Below, one piece after another: positions 36,400-48,309 of a stretch of DNA of 64,000 nt. Every line of letters begins with the position of its first letter. Positions within the stretch are counted from its first letter, which is position 1. Source of the DNA: Spodoptera frugiperda (taxonomy: Eukaryota; Arthropoda; Insecta; Lepidoptera; Noctuidae); the NCBI RefSeq assembly GCF_023101765.2, contig NC_064213.1, positions 3,472,001 to 3,536,000 of the forward strand. The letters run 5' to 3'. A model generated the notes under the pieces. That model made no database searches. It saw only the letters and a list, made by a program, of their open reading frames with translations, and had not been told where the DNA came from. The position numbers were made by a program, and so were the translations under genes.

Positions 36400-36660
36400 T
36401 TCGAACGTAACTTTTTTTTTCTAATCCGCGCGCAAGGACACACTTACGGCGCCACCTGTTGAACGGGGTCACGTGACTTTTTTGCTCCAAGGACGCAATC
36501 CTCCTTCGTTCATTCACGGGCGGGTCGTCCCCCTCGCTCCTTACGCGGGGGTTAGGGGTTTTTTTGTTCCCCTACGTGAAACTCCCGAGGGCTTTCACCT
36601 ACGTGCATTTTCGAGGTCACGGCGGGAATGTTTTGAGGTTATGTTTTCGAGTATTCGCGG
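36400..36660. promoter_or_regulatory. CG-rich island with palindromic E-box
   Basis: Rich in CG words, for example 'GGGCGGGTCGTCCCCCTCGC'. It holds GTCACGTGAC (36468-36477), a perfect palindrome around the CACGTG E-box, and a CACCTG E-box 16 bp before it. Short frames on both strands have no known domain. Candidate enhancer or promoter by inference. Confidence 0.35.
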
Positions 36661-37369
36661 AGGGTACGTTTAGGAATTGGGTGAAACCCGTCTTTGGTTG
36701 TTTGGGTGTTTTGTACGTAAAAATGTGTAGCGGTTTATTTTTATGGTGAGCAACAGTTTGATGCGATTTAGAGATATACAGAGTGGGGACATTTTGCGGT
36801 TTACTTGCGGTTCAGAGAAGAGTATTGCAAATATAAAAAAATAAAGTTTGGGCACAAGAATAAGAAAAATAAACAGCAATTTGTTCCTAAATTAATCACG
36901 TTTAAGGTCACGTTGTTATGTTTGCGCCGAATTTTTGGACATTTAAGAAAAATCGATCGTCACCTCTTTCACTCGAGTACTTACAAGTTGAGTGGAGAAA
37001 TACTGAATAGTCATAAGTCTGCTTTCCATATTTCAAATCCTTCCTTCCATTACAAGTAAACAGAAATAAATTTACATTATTTCCACATTGAAATTGACTA
37101 GTTTCCCTGTAATGTAGGGTGACAGACCCAAATGTCGTCTACTTGCGAAAATAATTATTCTAATTGCCGTCCTGGTTAGAGTTTTCTAAATTGGACCATT
37201 CTTTAGTGAACATAAGAGCGACTTTGCGAAACACTATAGAATTATTAGACTTAACCGGATTCTAATTAAACCCTGTCCCTGATAGTGCACCGTAGAGCTG
37301 TAGACTGCGTAATTTACATTAATCCAATAATTGCATGGAGGTTTCCTAGTTAGAAATTCAAATGAGATG

Positions 37370-37500
37370 ATGTACAGCCAGGGTGGGGGTGGGCCGGTCT
37401 TCAGGGAGACGTACGAGACGCGAGGAAACGCGGCGGGTGGGACGCCGCGATTATTGGCCAGCGATACTTTGTTGTACTGAGTGTCTGCACAGCAAACCGA
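37370..37500. other. Short G-rich single-copy island
   Basis: 'CCAGGGTGGGGGTGGGCCGG', 'GACGCGAGGAAACGCGGCGG' and 'GACGCCGCGATTATTGG'. No frame or repeat match. Confidence 0.3.
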
Positions 37501-37999
37501 TTTATTGCTCAATTCTACTATTCATGAGTGTACTATGAAAGTTATTTTCCGATAACCACCACTTTATGACCTTGATAATTGCTTTTTTTTGCCTGTCTAG
37601 TAGAATTATTTTTCTTTACCCTTCAAATTTTGCGCGTAATACGGAAATGTCTCATTTCATTTGTCCGATTTTTTCCTTGAAATCTTTTCCTGTTGTTTTA
37701 ATCAATTTTACTACAGCCGATAGATTTTTTCTCCTCATATTTCCAATAAACCATGGGTACTAGTCAGTATAATTTGCTAATGAAATAAATCTAGCACACA
37801 TAAGCATACATCCTTGGTCCGCAAACATAATTTAATGTATTCATTCTGATCTTGGATTACTAACAGGCATTGGAGATTCTTGTTATTCTTACGGACATAT
37901 GAATAACTTAGGTTAACGAAAAGACAATACATGTTACTAATCTTCTACAAGTTACAGTTTTAAAGTTATCATTCTTAGTTGTAATTTTATGAGATTCTT

Positions 38000-38200
38000 T
38001 GGTCGTTATTTAAAAACTCCTAAACGGCTGAACCGATTTTGACGATTTTTGTGTAAGTATAGTAATAGTAGATTTGTGAGTGTTATTAATTTTATTGCCT
38101 CTAAGTCTCATGTAGTATTAAAAGAATAACTACTAAATTAAGATTTTGAGATAATTTTATTATTTATCGAGCAAACTCGCGGGCAAATGCCACTACGTCT
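38000..38200 (+). repeat. LINE-tail-like fragment (family D, diverged)
   Basis: 'AACTCCTAAACGGCTGAACC', 'GATTTTGACGATTTTTGTG' and, later, 'GCAAACTCGCGGGCAAATGC' are the words usual before the 3' end of RTE-type elements in insects. Confidence 0.5.
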
Positions 38201-38504
38201 TTAAACCTAGTTACAAACAGAAAATGCTTTAGTTTAAGTAATATTCAAATGAAGATAGTGTGAGTACAAGAATATATTTAGTGAAGTACAACACTAGGTT
38301 GGTATCTTAATGTGGAATGGGTTGATTAATTAAATTGTTATGCTAATGCTAGACGGGATTTTTGGTCGATATGACTATGTTCTGGATACGTCAGCGGGAT
38401 GTTACGACTATTTGGGTAGTCAATTGTTAGTTTGATGATATGATGAGAATATAAAAAGAAAGTTTGGATGATTTTAGTATCGGTTTTATTTTTAATCTCG
38501 ATTA

Positions 38505-38660
38505 GTTGTGCCAGTGGCTTCTATAGCTAATTCATATTTTTTGTCACCTCAAATCTTTTACTACGAAGTACAAACTAGCCTAATTAACTTAACTTCTTAC
38601 TGCACGTTTTTGTAAAGTTAGCCAAATCGGTCTAGCAATTTTCGAGTTTCAGCCAAACTA
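38505..38660 (+). repeat. LINE-tail-like fragment (family D, diverged)
   Basis: 'GTGCCAGTGGCTTCTATAGC' followed by 'AGCCAAATCGGTCTAGCAAT' and 'TTTCGAGTTTCAGCCAAAC' gives the same overall order as 1728-1912, strongly decayed. Confidence 0.4.
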
Positions 38661-38869
38661 AACAAAGCTTTGCAGCATTAACTGCAGAATCCTAACAAGA
38701 AAGCAACACTAAACTTAACAATATGAATTTCAAACCCGTTACATATAATTATCATCAATAAATATTAAACGTAACATAAATCCGTATTACGAATACGCCA
38801 AAACATATCATTGTAAGGATGATACATAACCGTAAAACATTATTGCAATCTCCATTAAAATTTATAGGG

Positions 38870-39070
38870 TGACGGTACTGAGTGACCGTCTAACCGACGC
38901 GCAAGGAACAGGGCGGAATGAGCGGGCTACGTCGACGCCTTAGTAATTTCCGAAATCGCTTGTCGACAATCAGAATAGTGCTGTGCCAGCTCGAGCCGAA
39001 TCCGAATAATTAGATCCCGATCTGCATCTAATTGCTACGACTGTAAGTCCGTACAACGCAGATTAATTGA
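38870..39070. promoter_or_regulatory. Single-copy island; candidate cis-regulatory element
   Basis: A compact complex block: 'CCGACGCGCAAGGAACAGGG', 'GAGCGGGCTACGTCGACGCC' and 'GCTCGAGCCGAATCCGAAT', followed by TAATTAGATCCCGATC and ATTAATTGATTATC. No frame is convincing. Confidence 0.35.
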
Positions 39071-39189
39071 TTATCTTTGAGCGACTGTAATCTATGAATT
39101 TTTCGCTTCGAAAACTTTATCATTGTCACTATTGAAGATATTATCAAATCAGTTAATTTTCTTGAGAAATTAAAACATAAATCGTGAAA

Positions 39190-42110
39190 TTAAATGTTAA
39201 TTTTTATGTCACAGCTAAATCATTCCATAAACGATATGACAAATGTAATGATTACGAATAATTGGGTGAATGTACTAAATCAAAATGATAATTATAAGAA
39301 CTATGTTCAAGGCGACGGTGTCGTGTTACTTCCCTGGCACACATCAGTTAGCGAGGAACACGGTGTAAATCACAACATGAAGCAATGCCTCGCCACCATC
39401 CCAATCAGAAATATAATTAGATTGAGACCGGCGACTAATTGTGATGGTCTCAAGTTGTGAGCCTGTGCGGGGCGCACGCCAAAATCAATAGTTGACCTAA
39501 CGTACGACCCTCAACTATTTCACTACACAAATATGATTAATATTTAATTTCGTTACCACGATTAATTAAATCTAAGAACCCTTTCGATTAGTTTCCAAGT
39601 TTCACATTTTAAAATTCTAATCAATTATTCATCGAAGCTCTCTATACAAGTCTCTGAATAATTCAATGATAATTGCAACTCATTAATTATAATTGATTGC
39701 ACCGAAATCTATTGTATTGACTGAGTACACACGACTCGGTATTTCTCCGCTCTACTTAACGTAGTTAGAAGTTAATAATACAATGCAATAAGTTCCCATA
39801 AACGTCGGGCCGTTAAATAAAATACGCGGGTCGAGGAACCGATAACTGTTCTTTCAACCGCTAATCACCCCATGAATTCCGCAGAAACCTACGGACAGTC
39901 CGTCATAATTTCCAACTTCAAAAGTAATACCATCAACTCGGTGTTAACTTAATTTGACTCACTTTAACAAGTCCAATTAAAGGAATTTGTGTTTCTCTTA
40001 TCTTCAATATAACATTGAGCATAATTTCAAATTATATTTCAAACTTTCCGATAATGAAGGGTGGATGGGAGCGGGTTGGGGCGGGTCGCGGGGCGCGGGG
40101 TGCGCCACTTCGCTTATTTCATTAGTTACATAAATTCTCCTATTGAGGATGGCTGGCAGAAAGGGGACGGTTTACCCTTATTACGAGAGTCTCCTTATCA
40201 ATACAATTATTAATATAATAATATTATTATTGTAATAATTTCGGCGCGGAGTGGAAAGAGGAGTCGTAGCTTAACTTCGCCAGCAATAAAGGGTGGTGAG
40301 AGATAATGGAATGGAAAACAGTTTGAAGTTTTATTGGAAAATTGGTACCGGCTAATTGGCAGCATTATCGATCTGTTGGCGACTCAAGGAGCTTCGGTAA
40401 ATAACATTTTTAACGAAAACGTTTCGGTTATTGGCGAATGATTAAAGCACAATTTTCAACTCTAACTCCTTTAATGGACTCTAATCAAAGAAGTTTTTAA
40501 TAGAGAGCACTCTTTAAAGTGCTTCAAGATTTGTTTCTTAGTATAATTTGATCTGTTTCAGAAGTAATCTTAGTAGCCATGGCAACGGAACAGTGTGCTG
40601 CGTGGCACTTATATGTCTCTACAAGACCGCTCACGTAAACATGCTAAGTTTATACGCTGTACCACAAAAGACGGAGCGTAAAATCAAAACAATAGCGGCT
40701 ATCAGATTTAAAACATTGGAGATATGATATTATCGACCCCATCCTCCGAAACCTCTCATATATAGAAATTGAAACTAGGTTGGGGTTAATCCCGACCCCT
40801 GAGATCCACAAGTATAGCCATAATTCCTTAGGGCCACGTCTCATTATAACACTAATACAAGACTCATCCCGAAGTTACGGTGAATACATTAAAGGGTTCA
40901 ATCCTTACTGATGAGACATCGGTCGGGGTGGGGGCCACCCCCCGGGAGGGGTCGCTCCGGGCACTGGCCTGGCTGAGGGGGAAATAAGGCAGGCATTATA
41001 GGAGATAGCGTTCATTTACATTGTCCAATAACTCCAAGTAGTGTCCGAGCGAATATTAGTTTATGGCATGCGGTGTTTCCAACAATATGTATGTACCGAT
41101 TTTGTGTACGTTCACCCCGCTCCATGTCTTACGATTTTAAAGTCGACCGAAAGGGTGGAATAATTTTCGCTCTGTAATTAATTCGATTTGGTTTTAATTA
41201 ACGAGACGCCAATTTCAATAAAAAATTGAAGTCTCTAAAGGATTTCTGATTACAAAATGTTCGACCGGCAAAAATTAAAACGAATTTAGAATTCGGCTTT
41301 TTTATATTATTGGCATTTATTTTGGCTATACTTTTCTGATTGTGGAGAATGAGAATCTCAAACTTTTTTGGAAAGTTTTGTGTAGAACTAGAATAAAATT
41401 TAAATGGATGTTATTAAGGTAGTAAATCGCGTGGTAATGTCTGTTTAGCCGTCAGTCCGGCGAGCTAAAACATAATAAGACAGGCTAGTGTACGCACGAC
41501 CGAAATATACGACATTACTATCGCAGAGTGGCATGCGGAGGACGACGTGCCCCCACAACAGCACACATAAATACGGAGAATCAAGATGCATGCACACACA
41601 TACATACGTACAGGGGGTCTTCTCTCACACAAGCACAAAGGGTAGGCTTTATTCTCATTCGGTAAACGGAGATGCACTATCCTAATTATTGAGAGGCCAG
41701 GCAAGGCTCGCCTGAACACTATTGTTGACGTACGTCCGCTACCAATAATAATTGCTTTGTATTTTACTCCGGTGATGTTTCTTCGATGACTGTGCTCTTT
41801 TGAATAACGAAGACATTGGATAGTTCGAATTTTAAAATCAAACTATTCTTTCTTTAATCGAGCTTTAATAAAAAGAGTTGTGTATTTAGAGGTTTTAAAC
41901 ATTTAAAGAAATATCTTTTGTTGCAAATAGACGATCAACGTTGTATGTTGACGGCAAAAGAAGATATGGACAGATTGTGGGAGAAACAAATATAAATAAA
42001 AGAAAAAAATAAGTGATTTCGTACGACAAAAAATATAGGAATAAGACATAAATATTGCCCTGGCCCGTAACTTAGAATATAAACCAGAAGAACACAAATA
42101 AAACTGATAT
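39190..42110. other. Mixed AT-rich and complex sequence, no gene recognised
   Basis: Complex patches occur at about 39340-39500, 39800-39900, 40060-40120, 40900-40990 and 41430-41720. The 88-codon frame at 39194-39460 and the 84-codon minus frame at 41465-41719 show no domain. An AT-only inverted repeat of ATTATTATA-type lies at about 40203-40240. Confidence 0.4.
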
Positions 42111-42116
42111 TCGGGT

Positions 42117-42230
42117 ATTCTGAGACAATTAATGATTTCTTGAACTATTCCTTAGTGACGATTTTGTTCCGAAAACAATTGCCAAGGACTGGGGTAAGTA
42201 ACCATTAATGGACACTAAGTACGGCGGTTA
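42117..42230. mobile_element. MITE family E, copy 3
   Basis: It starts 'ATTCTGAGACAATTAATGAT' and ends 'ACCATTAATGGACACTAAGT' plus ACGGCGG. The middle word 'TTCCGAAAACAATTGCC' matches the reverse complement of copy 2's 'CCAATTGTTTTCGGAAC'. Confidence 0.7.
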
Positions 42231-43009
42231 GTAAGAAGTTAATGTGTGGACTAGTATTGCCTACGCATATGTGGTTTTCCAAATCTTTGACATAGTGGTC
42301 TTCTGTGAGTCTGTGGTCAGAATTATTGGCATAATTATAATTAGTTGTGCTCCCATCGGTTAATCGGTTTGCTGTTCAAAACAGTTCAGGATTGACGTAT
42401 GTTGGCCTATATTAATTCAGTTATTGAAAGAATATTTTTAACTTTACCGGTGTATATTTCCTCGTAAGTATTGTTTTTCCGTTTGATTACTTCTGAAAAC
42501 TTCTGAAATTGGTATATACTGAAAAGCAGAGTTTCTTTATTGCACAGAAATTTTGATACATCAATAAGAACGCACTATGTTTGTTTTATCACTTAACATT
42601 AAGTATTTTTGGAAAGAGAGCTTTAACTTTAATCATCAGTGAAGTTAAATATAAGTGTTTCAAAGCACATCTTTATTGCCCAGAATTTTTAAATAAAGAT
42701 TTGGTGTATCATATTTTACAAACGTACGAGTATTACACAAGATTACTGGAAAACTAGTGTAAAATGACCGTATCGAACATCAAGTATCCTAAGTATTTTA
42801 GTCAGTAGTTTTAGTCAGTATTAGGTACTATTGTCGCGACTTTGCAGCCTAAGAGCCATCCAATGGTCTTCATAGAACGCGCCAATGCCTCTTAACGTTC
42901 GTATATCTTCGATCATAATTTCATATTCGGCCGTCGTCTAAACATAAATTCATACGTGGTCGCACGCACGCATCGTACCGTCAAATAAACTGGCAGTTTA
43001 ATCAAAGCC

Positions 43010-43270
43010 ATTAGACAAGTGAGCCAAGCACCAGGGACCAGCGTAAGTTGACCGGTCTACGCCGTCTCACCTCCCTGTTCGGATTTGAAACAGTGTACTT
43101 TCATCGGGGGTGGGGAGGTCTATCATTACTGGTGGGTGGTGTAGCTGATGCCTTTAACGCCTTGCTGGCTGTTGACCAACGCCAGGAGGCGGGTGGCCAT
43201 GCGTTCTTAATAAAGATGGCGGAAACATGGCCGTTTTGGCGGTACTGCTGTGGTAAACTGATTATGTATG
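43010..43270 (+). other. GC-rich single-copy block with a splice-donor-like site
   Basis: 'GCACCAGGGACCAGC' is followed by GTAAGT (43043-43048), a good match to a 5' splice site. The next 200 bp are GC-rich ('GTGGGGAGGTCTATCATTAC', 'CAACGCCAGGAGGCGGGTGG'). The overlapping 80-codon frame has no recognisable domain. It could be a non-coding exon edge or a regulatory block. Confidence 0.25.
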
Positions 43271-44309
43271 TTACATGCAGTTTCCATTAGATTATTCCTA
43301 TTGGAAATTGTATTGGTCAAAATATATTTTCACTTTGATTTTGGTATTCGTTCTTACTACAGAAGAAGTTAATAAAATAAACGAAACAGATATATCGTCC
43401 ACAAGGGTAAAAATACTCTTAAATAGTTATTCTTTAAATAGCATCTAATTCCCTTCAAATTACGGTAAAACTATTTAACATCATCACCCATTTTAGACAT
43501 GTGTACAACAGCACTTACACTCCACTTTTCTTCATTTACAATCGGAATGGCAGTGGACAATGCAAAGCAAGGTACACACGAGCGGACTCGACCAACGGAC
43601 TCGCACCTTCAGACAGCATTTATCAAACGGGACACAACATACATTATAGTGGCCGATACAACTACAGCATAATGAGAGTCCGACGTATATAACTCATCTC
43701 CCGAGCTTCCATTTAAATTATTCAGGGGAGGGTAATCTTATTACATTTACATATTAATCAACGGATTTTAATTATACCTCCCCCTCCCCCCTTTCTAGGT
43801 TGATAATTTGCTTTCGAAATGCGACTTGCCTTGATTGGAGACGCGCCTGTGTGCGTGATGGTAACGTTCAGTAAATAGTTTATTTTAGTTAACTTTGTTT
43901 GTGTTAGCGTAATGTGTACGAAATGTTTTGTTTAACTTACTGGCGATGTTGAATGTGACTTTACCTGAAAACAAAAGAACCATACATTAGAATTTTCAGT
44001 TTTAAAACATACATTTTCTAGAATATAACAGATATATTTGCAAGAGAATTCAAAAGAAACTATTACCTACAATAAAACCTCCCTAACAAATAGCAGCACA
44101 CATTAAAACCGCCTATCATCCCATAAAAACTATAGAGTACAACACAAAATTAAAACTAGTCACCGATAATACAAAATATGACGGACAAAACGACGACAAA
44201 GTAATATATATCAGCGAAGCCCATAAACATTACACCAACCATCTTGAAACCTAAATAAGTAGCCGGTACAAGAGCAAAAAATGAAATAAAGAATAGTGCA
44301 CACAAGTTT

Positions 44310-44560
44310 AATCAGCATACTCATTTCTCTGACGACGTTGGCAACGCATTAATGTCTGCAACTCCAACGCATGGGGCGGAGTCGTGGACTCGTAAACCAT
44401 TGGAGAAATATTATAAAGCTACCAGTGTACCCCGGAGGCAGCAATTAATAAGTATGTTAATACCGTCGGGAATGAAGAAAGCAGTATTTATATACTCGAT
44501 ATTATAGCCGGACGAAGTACAGTCCGCAAGTGTGAACGCGGATTAATTGTGGATAAAAAT
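44310..44560. promoter_or_regulatory. Single-copy island; candidate cis-regulatory element
   Basis: 'TCTGACGACGTTGGCAACGC', 'GGGGCGGAGTCGTGGACTCG' and 'GTACCCCGGAGGCAGCAATT' stand in AT-rich flanks with AATTAATA/GGATTAATTG words. No frame or repeat match. Confidence 0.3.
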
Positions 44561-45509
44561 GGCATTATTTTTATCATTATAGACATCGATGTGGATTGAT
44601 ATTAGTTTTATGTTTGGTACAAGAATATTTACGACTGAACTAACAATATGTTTCAGTTTTATTTTTATGTTAAAAATCTGTCATAGTGAAAGAAATATGT
44701 GATTATATTATTTATTGTATATGCAGGTGGTCTATTTGATGATGACATTTAACGTCTTTGAAGAACATGAAACAATTTGTTATTATTGTATCGTTAAAAA
44801 TGAACACTGAAAGGTGTTTAGTTCTTTGCTGAGGTATTAGACATGTTTAAAGAGTTAATAAGTAGGTAATACGTGTAACTTGCTAGTTGAATATTTAGCT
44901 TACAGTATGCTTTGTTAGGAAAAGGACAAGTCCTCAATAACTAATCCTTTAGGATAGTCGGTAGTGTTAGACGTAGTCTTGAAGCTACATTCTTAAAAAT
45001 GTTGACTTTTCATCAATGTCCCTTTACAGTATTTGGACTATAGACCATCTCTACATTAAAGAAATAATGATTGACATTGGAGATAGTAGTTTAAAAAAAA
45101 AAAACAGAGAACACGGCTTATTTAGTGTTTTAGCCGGTTCTTACGACACGCGCTAGAAGACTAAGGGTAGTGTCAAATAATATTTTACTCTAGTAACTAC
45201 ACGCTTTGAAAGAAATAGGGTATTAATCAATAAAAATCATTAAATTGACAAAAAGCCTGGAACCAATATTTAATATCAAGTTCGACGATTCTATGAAAAC
45301 ACTACACACCGCAAAAGCATTTTTAATTAAAAACATTTGTATGAAAAAAATATAATATTAGTTAGATAAGCATACAAAACTCCGGTACTGGCATTTTACA
45401 GCGAAATAGTCAGTTTCAAATGAAAAAATATTTCGGAAGTTAAGAAAAATATTATTGAGTATTTGACTTTGAAATATGTGAAGAAATCAGAATTATGGAC
45501 AAAAAACAA

Positions 45510-45640
45510 CGCCTCCGCGTTTGCGCACGTTGCTCATGATGAAGGCTCCCTCTGAGACTCGAAACTAGTAGAGCTTTTCTCAATATATTTACGTGAATAA
45601 ACCGTTATTTTCAGTTAATTTAGTATGTCTTACGATAGTG
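45510..45640 (-). repeat. Family J fragment
   Basis: On the minus strand it has 'TCTACTAGTTTCGAGTCTCA' and 'CATGAGCAACGTGCGCAAAC'. On the plus strand 'AATTTAGTATGTCTTACGAT' matches the right part of the copy at 53905-54095, here in the other relative order, so this copy is rearranged. Confidence 0.55.
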
Positions 45641-45663
45641 ATTATTAAAAGCAAAAATTTGTG

Positions 45664-45700
45664 GTGGACTCGCCCCCTATTGCATTGGATTAATAACAAA
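45664..45700 (+). repeat. Short shared repeat 'CTCGCCCCCTAT'
   Basis: 'GACTCGCCCCCTATTGCATT' resembles 'GGCTCGCCCCCTATACATGG' at 53651-53690. Both lie near family J copies, so it may be part of a larger element. Confidence 0.5.
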
Positions 45701-45846
45701 ATTATGCAGTCATATGTTAAAAATATTCATTTCGATTTGAGAGCCTCCTTTTAGACTACCGCTCAAAATATATTACTCATCGTTTACCTGTTATATTTAT
45801 AACATATTGCTTACTGTTTTAATTCTGTAACTAACTGTAATGTGCC

Positions 45847-46000
45847 CTGAGCTGTGGACTGCCTAGCCGGTTACTGGGACTCCAGCTCAAAAAGCAGGAG
45901 TAGGAACGGGGTGGTTTTTTATTCAGTAAGAGTCTGACTCTCCCTCTCGCCTCGCTCAAAGCAGGAAAAGTCATTGGATGATCTTCCCCCTCAAAAAAAC
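45847..46000 (-). repeat. Family A repeat
   Basis: Reverse complement of family A: 'AGCTGTGGACTGCCTAGCCG', 'AGCAGGAGTAGGAACGGGGT', 'AGTAAGAGTCTGACTCTCCC' and 'AAGTCATTGGATGATCTTCC'. Confidence 0.9.
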
Positions 46001-46589
46001 CAACTATAATGTAATAATAAATAAGATATGCACTATATAATTCGTTTTATACTATCGAATAATATGTTTAATCAACTTTTTAGTAGTTATGCGATAAGAG
46101 TATAATTTTAAACCGATTCCTGATTAGCCAAAAATCAGAAAGTATAAATAGAAAACAAATATATTTTTTTGTTCGAAATCAAACAAATCTTCATTATAAT
46201 GCTATGTTCTATGTTCAATCAGGAAAATTGAACCGTCAAATAAAATATACATAGGTACAGTTTCCATTAAAACCCGTATAACTTCAAAATCAGAATAAAA
46301 TTCAAGAAGTTTCGAAGTAAAGGGTTGTAATTAAGAATGTAACTATTATAATAATTGCACAGTGTTCAAAAATTCTAATCTGCGATACAAAATTAAGAAG
46401 CTTTTTCTTCACTGAAGAAATTATTTTATAACTTTTTGTGATTGCTTCTATTGTTCGGGCTGTAGACGTTACTGGGCAACCCTTTCAGTTTTTTTTTTAT
46501 ACAATACTTAGGTATATTTTTGTATAATATTTCTTTGAGTTACTAATTTAGTTTTAATAAATCAAACTCGTTTCAATTTAGAGTACATC

Positions 46590-47530
46590 ACAATGGCAGT
46601 ATGTCTTAATGAGTTAATTAAAGTAATAGAAAAATGTTCCATATTATGTATTTGAAAAAACTTGCCTAAACCAAACTAGGCAATTCAATTAGTACTAGAA
46701 CTGTTAACTATTTCTGAATAATATTAATATACCTAGATCGAAATAACCAGTCGCACATTATATCATAATAACGTTCCGTACGTTTTTCAATTACCCATAA
46801 TTATTGGCAATACATAATTGCAATAGAATTTCAGTTACATAAGGAGTCAGTAGCAGAAATAAACGAGATTCCAAATTAACTTAATGTTGAACGTATAATC
46901 TAAATGAGGTCTTGTTTTAATAATCAAGGAGCAAGGCAAACCAAACAGATTGATGGCGAGATTATTATTCAAATTAGGGGAGGCTCGGGCCGCGTGGACC
47001 GGCTTTAAAATACTAATATTGTGTAAATCGATGAGCCTGTTTATTGTTATGGCAATATCATGTTTAGAACTCAATCTGTTTGTGTAAATTAGTTATTTTA
47101 GATAGACGGCCATCGGTGTTTTATTGGTTTTATCGTGATGTCTTTAATAAGCCCTTTACTTATCTTGTTTTAGATTATATTCAATGTATTTGTGCATATA
47201 TTTAAAACGAAAATTAGGTATAAGCACACAAATGTCACAAAACAAACACATGCGTCATCTAATACGTATAAAATTAAAAGTTACGCGTCCAAACAGCAGT
47301 GCCAACGGAAAGGTGTCGCAAAAAACCGAGCGAGTCTAATTTCCCGCGCGATGAATTATCGCCCACTCAGCCCGTTGTCCGAATCACCCCGACTTCCCTC
47401 AAACGCAATCCCCATAATGGTGCCTCGGCCTTATTAAACGCTTGCATCATGCGAGGAAGATAAATGCATCTCGAAATTAATTAATAAAATTGCATCCATA
47501 AGTGTTCTCCTCTGATATGGCCCAGTCAAA
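46590..47530. promoter_or_regulatory. Two single-copy islands; candidate cis-regulatory elements
   Basis: The block at 46780-47060 has 'CCCATAATTATTGGCAATAC' and 'GGGGAGGCTCGGGCCGCGTG'. The block at 47280-47530 has 'GCGAGTCTAATTTCCCGCGC', 'TTATCGCCCACTCAGCCCG' and 'GAAATTAATTAATAAAATTG'. The 75- and 81-codon frames across them have no domain I recognise. The density of homeodomain cores suggests enhancer function, by inference. Confidence 0.35.
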
Positions 47531-48089
47531 AAGAATAAACTGAAATTTTGGATCCTTGATTGGAGCACCATTTTATTTTCTTTAAACATTAATCTTAAGT
47601 GGCTAATGAAGTAAAATATTCATCTGTTTTTACTTTTAATTGTGATTTATATTTGTTGTTCTTGCTTAAGAATGGGCTTCGAGTGTTCTGGTGTGATTGT
47701 TTGAATTTATACGAGTATAATTATACATGCAGAAGCTGTAATTTCTGGGATCAAACTTATTTATCTCGCTACTAAATTGGTTCAAAATTACCGTTTGGGT
47801 GAGTTGGTATAAATGCTATAACAACATACGAGGGTGTTATACGTATTTATTTATTTCAATTTGCATGTGGAGTCACGTATGGACACTATCTTAACTCATC
47901 ACAACGATCGATATGCAATCGAGTAAATCGATTTGATGTAGTAACAAACAAGGTTGGGAACTAATCTTATAAATAATCTGGATCAACATTTTTACGATAG
48001 TGTTGTAGAAAAAGGGACTAGTTTATAAGTGTACCAGTGAGATATTCGAGTAATGTAACATTAATCGAGTAGTTAATTAAACAAAGAGC

Positions 48090-48300
48090 GAGTATTTCGC
48101 GGTCGCACGCGATCTCGTATCGGCACTTAGCATATTGATTAGAATCGGCGATGGACGCGAGCGCGGCGCGGGCGCACGCGGCGCGCAGAGCGGCGTAGGC
48201 GCTGTTCACGGCTACCGGTTGTCGCGGGCCGCGATATACGCGCGACACGACGCTAATCTTGTAGCGATTACTTATGAAAGTGTGGACCATCGCTGTTGAA
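48090..48300 (-). other. Orphan GC-rich island with a 90-codon minus frame; possible exon or insulator-like block
   Basis: This is the sharpest GC peak of the window, rich in CGCG words. The minus frame 48018-48290 has GC-ending codons in its middle (residues about 15-60) and AT-ending codons outside, as a short exon in AT-rich DNA could. Upstream on the minus strand 'ACAACTTTCAACAG' could be a 3' splice site; no good donor is visible downstream. The piece 'VNSAYAALRAACARAALAS' faintly recalls helix 1 of bHLH proteins, but the basic region and its invariant glutamate are absent, so no family is claimed. Confidence 0.2.
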
Positions 48301-48309
48301 AGTTGTATG

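Noticed and set aside
48090..48290. bHLH exon
   Set aside because: The VNSAYAALR word resembles helix 1, but the basic region with its invariant glutamate and the loop/helix 2 signature are absent.
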